Made by a program: the position numbers and the translations under genes. Source: Colius striatus (taxonomy: Eukaryota; Chordata; Aves; Coliiformes; Coliidae). From it: 64,000 bases of DNA. Below the pieces are notes generated by a model. That model searched no databases, was not told the origin of the DNA, and saw nothing but the letters and a program-made list of their open reading frames with translations. Shown in pieces: positions 58,641 to 64,000 of the stretch (its first letter is position 1; the number at the start of each line of letters is the position of its first letter). The stretch spans positions 32,529,031 through 32,593,030 of the forward strand of contig NC_084790.1 of assembly GCF_028858725.1 (NCBI RefSeq). Direction: 5' to 3'.

Positions 58641-60285
58641 CTAAAGATCCACAGTTGTAATATAACGAAAAGTTTAACAATCTCAAAAAGAATGGTTAAA
58701 CAAGAGCCAGATCTCTGTAGCACTTACTAGTTACTTGTTGCTCTTTTACGGAAATTTTTTACCCATAGGTTGGAGAAAGGGCATCACAAAATACTACAGT
58801 TTTGTTCTAACAAATCCCTTATCACTGACTCTGTTATTGACAGTTATCTACTAATTTCTGCAAATTCACAGACCTAAATCCACATCTTCATAGTTTTTAT
58901 TCACCTTCCATTTTCTACTTCAAAGTTGTAAGCTGAGCTACAGTAATTTCCATTATGAAATTACCATAAAAATGAAAAATAAATAATATGGAAAATAAAT
59001 GCATTTCATACTAGTACTAATCACTTCAGGGAAGATTCTGCATATAACTGAAGATTTATAGTATATTTTTTAAGGCATAGAGTAGTTCTGCTACATTTTT
59101 AATAGTAATTCTAAAATTGCTATATTAAAATACAGTCTTGATATTTCACTCAATAAAAATAGCACTATCTCTTAGAGAAAGGCAACTTCAGCTACTCTCA
59201 ACTGAGAACAGTAAGATAATTTTGGAAGTAAAATGTATCTTATAAAAATGAAATGAATTTTTTTTTTCCTCTACATCCTTCATACCTGAAATAACATTTT
59301 AAATACTTGTTCACGGTATTCACCCAGCTACATCATTCTGTAGCTGATTCTCTGGAACAAATGTGGAAAAATCCTTCTCAAAATCTATTAGTGACTGCAC
59401 TCTACTTCATTTCCTCCATGACAGCTTGAAAAAGGTCCATTCTGTCACTGGAATGTGTGTTTCCTGTTACTTTCAGCACAGTTTCACACGATCACTGTTT
59501 TTGGGCACTGATATGTTGTTGCAATCTGACAGAGTCCATTTGTTAACAAACTTGAAATCAGAATTTACACTCTCCTTAAGAACAGACTCCAAACAAAAAG
59601 AAAAAGGAGATATTTGAGGACCCTACAGTTGCACCTGGGGCTTATGGGAGAGTTTGGTGCTTCTCATTCCCTCCAGGAACTGGTGAATCCCTTGACACAG
59701 GAGCCCCAGTGTCACGCTTAGTACTGACACCTTGTGGCAAGGAAAACTACTACAGATAATCTCTGACCTTTCTAAACTATTACACATCAGCATAACAGGA
59801 AATCAAGGAATTTTTAACATTTTTTTAATAAATATTTTTTTTAAAATATGTTTATTCCCACAGAGAGTTAAATTGTATTTAATTAAATAAAAAGAAGGAG
59901 TCAGGCAAGGAAATCTTGGATACCATACAACAAACATAAATTGATCAACATCAAAGAAGCCCAAGTATTAGCAAAGCCAAGTATTAGCAAACATGCATTG
60001 TAATTTCCCTCACAAACTCTGGTTGATCTGCAAGGTGGAGCTCTGTATACACAAATTCCTTTTTAGAGATTCAAATTCCTTTCAAGAATTGGCTATTCAC
60101 TACTTACTGCTGTTACTGTTGCCTAAAATAGATAGCACTGAAACTGAGGTTGGTTATGCCTTGTGCACATGAAAAATCCAAACTCTCTTCAGGACCTCTC
60201 ACTGCAGGAACTCAAATGCCACCTCTTGGTTTGCTGCAAGTACTCTTCACTTGCACTTGCTCTGACCCAGCCTCCATTAAGTGTC
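58641..60285. other. Unique DNA
   Basis: No gene was recognised. An 84-codon frame (59363-59617) has no family resemblance. A small duplicated motif ('ccaagtattagcaaa', twice) lies at about 59960-59992. Confidence 0.5.
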
Positions 60286-60569
60286 ATATCTGTTGTATTT
60301 AGTGACAGGACAAGGGGTAATGGATAGAAGCTGAAAGACAGAAAGCTCCATTTAAACATAAGGAAAAAACTATTTCACTGTGAGGGTGAGGGAGCCCTGG
60401 CACAGGCTGCCCAGGGAGGGTGTGGAGTGTCTTTCTGTGGAGGTTTTCAAAACCCCTGGATGTGTTCCTGTGTGATCTGATCTAAGTGGACCTGCTTTAG
60501 CAGAGAGGTTGGACTACATGATCGCTAAAGGACCCTTCCAATCCCTACCATTCTGTGATTCTGTGATTC
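60286..60569 (+). mobile_element. CR1 3' UTR fragment
   Basis: It runs from 'tgttgtatttagtgacaggacaaggggtaatgg' to the terminal 'taccattctgtgattctgtgatt'. It is about 280 bp long, 5'-truncated, and similar to 58315-58640. Confidence 0.88.
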
Positions 60570-63500
60570 AACTCAGTATGACCAACCAGTATTACACTCA
60601 GATATGCAAATGAGGATCTAATACACTAATATCTACTTCACTTTGCCCCAAACATTGATAGTTATGTCTAGGATTAACATGTCAGAGCCATCTCTCCCTG
60701 GTCCAGCATCTGGCCCCCTAACTTTTCTTTAGTCCATCCCAAGGACTAAACAGACTGCAAGTAGGTTCTGCAGGATCCTCTGGAATCCACCATCCCCATA
60801 CTTCTTGTTAGACATTTAAGCATTACAGGCAAAGCAATTTCTTTGTCAGAATAAATATGACCCTTTCTTACTTTCATATTTATTTATCTATTTTATTTAT
60901 CCACATATAACTAGAATGGTTAGACAGTTAATGGGACAGGAAGACTAAACCCAACCATCTAATTTGTGTTACAGAGTAAGATGGGATAAGATATCTTAGT
61001 AAGATGGGATAATAAGACATCTTATTTAAAAACAGCCATAAATAAACCATTAATATAGTTATTACATCTTTTTATTACTCCTTCAGCAGAGAAATAAAAG
61101 GAAGTCTTCTGCTCTCATTTTAATTTGGTGACAGATCAAAAGTGATTAGATTAGCTAATAGTTTATGATCTGCCTTACCTAATGCAAAGTTTGTCAGTTG
61201 GTAGTGGATGCTACTTCTTGTAGCCATAAAATGAAGACACTGGTACTGTTTCTCTATTATCCTTTGTCAGCTTTGACGTGCTTAAGTTTCTAAGTTCTTA
61301 ATTTGTTATTTATGTTAAACCAATTACATTGGCACACAGTAGAATCCTTGATTCTACCTTGCTTCTACTTGAGGCATCTTGTTAGAAACATTTTTTAGGT
61401 AAAGAATAAAATCAAGTACAAGTGGTTGGGATAGCAGGTATCTACAAAACAGAGCATGTAGCTATACTGCAGTAAGTCAAATTGCTGACATGCATCTGTG
61501 ACAAACTGAAGTATATCCTCAGACAGAATTTAAAATTTACTCATGTCAGGTATATGTTTCCTTCAACTTTTTGGTCTGCCAAGCATTAAATTCCTGCCCA
61601 GACATTCTTGAGCAACAATTATTGATTTGTAGATAACTCATACAGTTCACAGATCCAGCAGTGTAACAGGTTATTCAAAGAAAATCATTCAGAATTAGTT
61701 TCTCATAAAGTAAAACGGAAAACATATTCCAAAGACTGGTCTTTCTTCTCAATACATCATCTATATTCCCTACCCTCAAACAAATCCCCTCTCCTTTAGA
61801 AGAATCTTTAATAAAATACTCCCTTCCAAAACAAGCATAAATTTAACAGTTCCCAAGTTTATCCTGTTTTATCCCCTACCAATTACTAGCCTAGTTCTCC
61901 AAAGACAAATAACTCTTCTTTAATTATAGCAGAAGAAAGCTGCCCTCTTGTGCATATGCACTGCAGTACAGTACCTAATTACATAACCAGAAAATATTTT
62001 TCCTTAAGGGTCCTTCTTCATTCAGCATAACAAATGGAGTGTACTTGAGGAATGAACTAGGGTTACATGGTGATTAAAGATCTATGTGCTTTACTACAAG
62101 GTCAAAAGGAAAAGGAAATGGTAAAAAAATTAACAATACAGAGATAGATTCTACTCCAGGCTCTGCTACTGACTTTACAGGTGATACTAAACAAGTCTTT
62201 TATCGCAAAATTTGCCCAGTTTTTCATTCACTATGTATTTCTCATTTTCTGATTTATCAAATTAGGATTCCAGCTCTGATCTGTAAAGTTCTTACAATAC
62301 AATGATGAATAAAACAACACATACTTAGAACATGTGAAATGCTTTGACATCCTACAAGATCATTTCTAGTTATTTTAGCTGAAGCAAACTTAATAAAATC
62401 CATACTGTTTTAGTCTCTCACATTCTTAGTTCCTTATCTTTAAAACAGGAATAAGGACTTTTAGATTTTCCATTAAAATCAATTTCCTTTTATTTATTTG
62501 AAGGTCTAAGCCATTACTTGCATCAGTGTCTTGGAAGAAAGCTGAGAGGAAAGTAGTCATTGTTTATGCAGCAAAACATTTTAATTCAGTCATGCTTAAG
62601 TCATGCAAATGTATTTACTGAGTTTCTTGGTCTCATGGTAAGGAAGGAAAGTCCTGAGGAAAAAATGGTTATATATTCAGTAGTAATGATAATATCATTA
62701 TTTTTATACATGATAATTAAGGCTGTACAGAAAGTTTGTACACTTTCTAACATTTAAGTACTTGTTCTTTTATTGTAACTTCAGCTAGCTTTAACTGTTT
62801 TGTATGAAATGTGGACATATACATACACAAACAGTGAGAGAAGCTAACAAGAGTCAGAGGAATTCTATTTGAAATGTTCCCTATATAAATAATGACAAGA
62901 AGTTTGCAGGTAAGAGATTTACTATATTATTGAATAGGTTTTAAGACTTAAAAAAAAAAACCAAAACAGTTGTATAAAACTGAACAGCAATTACTGTAAG
63001 CAAATACAAAACAGCAAAATGAAAATCAAGCGTCTGATTATGAGGGCCAAAAATGCATGTAAAGATTTATGTCCATCTTAGAACCAGACTCATATCAAAC
63101 CAGGACCATCAAACAAAGGTATTCATTTTTTAAGGTATCAAGGAATGTGCCTAGTGAAATTTTTTACCTTCATACAGAACAAAGTATGTTTAATATAGCA
63201 TGTGGTTGAATTGTCTATATTGCTACTGCCACTCAATATGTAATTGTCTTTTTAAAGTTGAATCAATACTCATCTTTTTGGTACACTGAAGCCTCTAACC
63301 TGATGAGTATCTGTTGTTGAACACATGCAAGTCCTTTGTATCAAAGTGGTTTGCAAATTGTACCAAAATGGTTTACAAGCGTGTTGTGTGTTGCAAGTGA
63401 ACATTTACATATCCACACTTTAGCGTCAGCCAAAACAACAGTCTGTCAAATTTTACTTAGTACTACTAACAAAGATGTGATTTACTGACATGAACAGGGT

Positions 63501-63876
63501 ATTGTGTCTGCCTGTATACTTCCCTGGGCAATGGCTTTCTAGTGGCCTGGTACAGTTACCTGATTTTTCCAGACAAATTGGAATTCCATTACTATAATTT
63601 GAAATGCTTGAAAATCTTAGCTCAACAGAGACATTAGGTATAGGTTAAATCCAGTTGATCTCTGTGGGAATTACGCATATGATTAAGTGTTCTGATAAGT
63701 TTGTTTGTTTTAAACAAAAGTCACTATTAATGCTTAGTAAGAATACAGCACATCAGAACTCTGAGTAATGCAGTTACTCTGGAGTTAAATATGTACACTG
63801 CTTATAAACAAACTATCTCTTCTCTCAACATAGTGTTGAGAACGTAGAAGAATCCATTGCAATTAGAGCTCCTTAA
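60570..63876. other. Unique AT-rich DNA
   Basis: No gene or element was recognised in these 3.3 kb. A tandem duplication lies at 60975-61022. Short open frames (62084-62305 and 62560-62757) resemble nothing known. Confidence 0.55.
60975..61022 (+). repeat. Imperfect ~24-bp tandem duplication
   Basis: The block 'agtaagatgggataagatatctt' (60975-60997) is followed directly by a near copy, 'agtaagatgggataataagacatctt'-like (60998-61022). Confidence 0.75.
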
Positions 63877-64000
63877 GATGCGTCTGTTTGCCCATGATGG
63901 TAATTGCTGAATCATCTCCCTGTCCTTATCTCGACTTGTGACTCTCTTGCTATATTTCTCTCTGCCCTGGCCAGTTTAGGAGGGGGAGTGATAGAACCAC
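63877..64000 (+). mobile_element. LTR 3' part, cut by window edge (TGTAGTGG family)
   Basis: The text 'gcgtctgtttgcccatgatggtaattgctg', 'ctccctgtccttatctcgac' and 'gccagtttaggagggggagtg' aligns with the R/U5 end of the LTR at 16358-17514 (about 17363-17490). The LTR's own left side is not recognisable before 63877, so it is either 5'-truncated or diverged. The right end lies outside the window. Confidence 0.7.

Noticed and set aside
1..64000. A novel multi-gene biological system
   Set aside because: No cluster of intact genes exists here; everything coding-like belongs to CR1 or endogenous retrovirus remnants.

Overview
This window is vertebrate nuclear DNA, almost certainly avian. It holds many copies of CR1 LINEs, the dominant bird and reptile non-LTR retrotransposon. 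Their 3' ends carry the diagnostic ATTCTRTG-type octamer repeats (for example near 15260, 54440, 58630 and 60560). It also holds many LTRs ending in TGTCATGG/AAACCATGACA or TGTAGTGG/CCACTACA, a style familiar from bird ERVL-like and ERVK-like families. I found no host protein-coding exon, functional RNA gene, CpG island or tRNA. The species cannot be named from sequence alone.

Layout. 1-9159 is AT-rich single-copy DNA. 9160-15275 is a repeat cluster: a solo LTR with a perfect 5-bp target-site duplication (TSD), a short CR1 tail, and a long CR1 (11436-15275) broken by two solo LTRs. 16085-17805 is a minus-strand CR1 split by a 1.16-kb solo LTR. 17806-21726 is unique. 21727-29242 alternates LTR fragments with two minus-strand CR1s; the one at 22302-24940 still shows endonuclease and reverse transcriptase. 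29243-33699 is unique AT-rich DNA. 33700-41690 is the most complex block: an old CR1 split by a minus-strand ERVL-like provirus (gag, protease, RT, RNase H, integrase, 3' LTR), whose LTR holds a younger solo LTR and whose RNase H region holds a CR1. 41691-52466 is mostly unique, with one solo LTR at 44386-45495 and small CR1 tails. 52467-53353 is a solo LTR. 54065-54832 is two adjoining CR1 tails. 55575-57800 is a second, plus-strand ERVL-like pol remnant. 57801-63876 is unique with two CR1 tails. The window ends inside another LTR.

The most unusual object is in the second ERV remnant. Its RT/connection region is interrupted at 55602-55745 by the first 144 nucleotides of spliceosomal U1 snRNA in sense orientation, starting at U1 nucleotide 1 and ending in a short stretch of homology to the ERV. 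The flanking ERV sequence appears neither deleted nor duplicated. A 262-bp LTR with a 6-bp TSD lies just downstream in the same remnant.

Nothing here works together as a pathway. The window is a gene-poor record of successive insertions: older CR1s hit by LTR elements, which were hit by younger LTRs and CR1s. Element identities come from reading the sequence against remembered families. Divergence, subfamily names and ages would need alignment to a curated repeat library.
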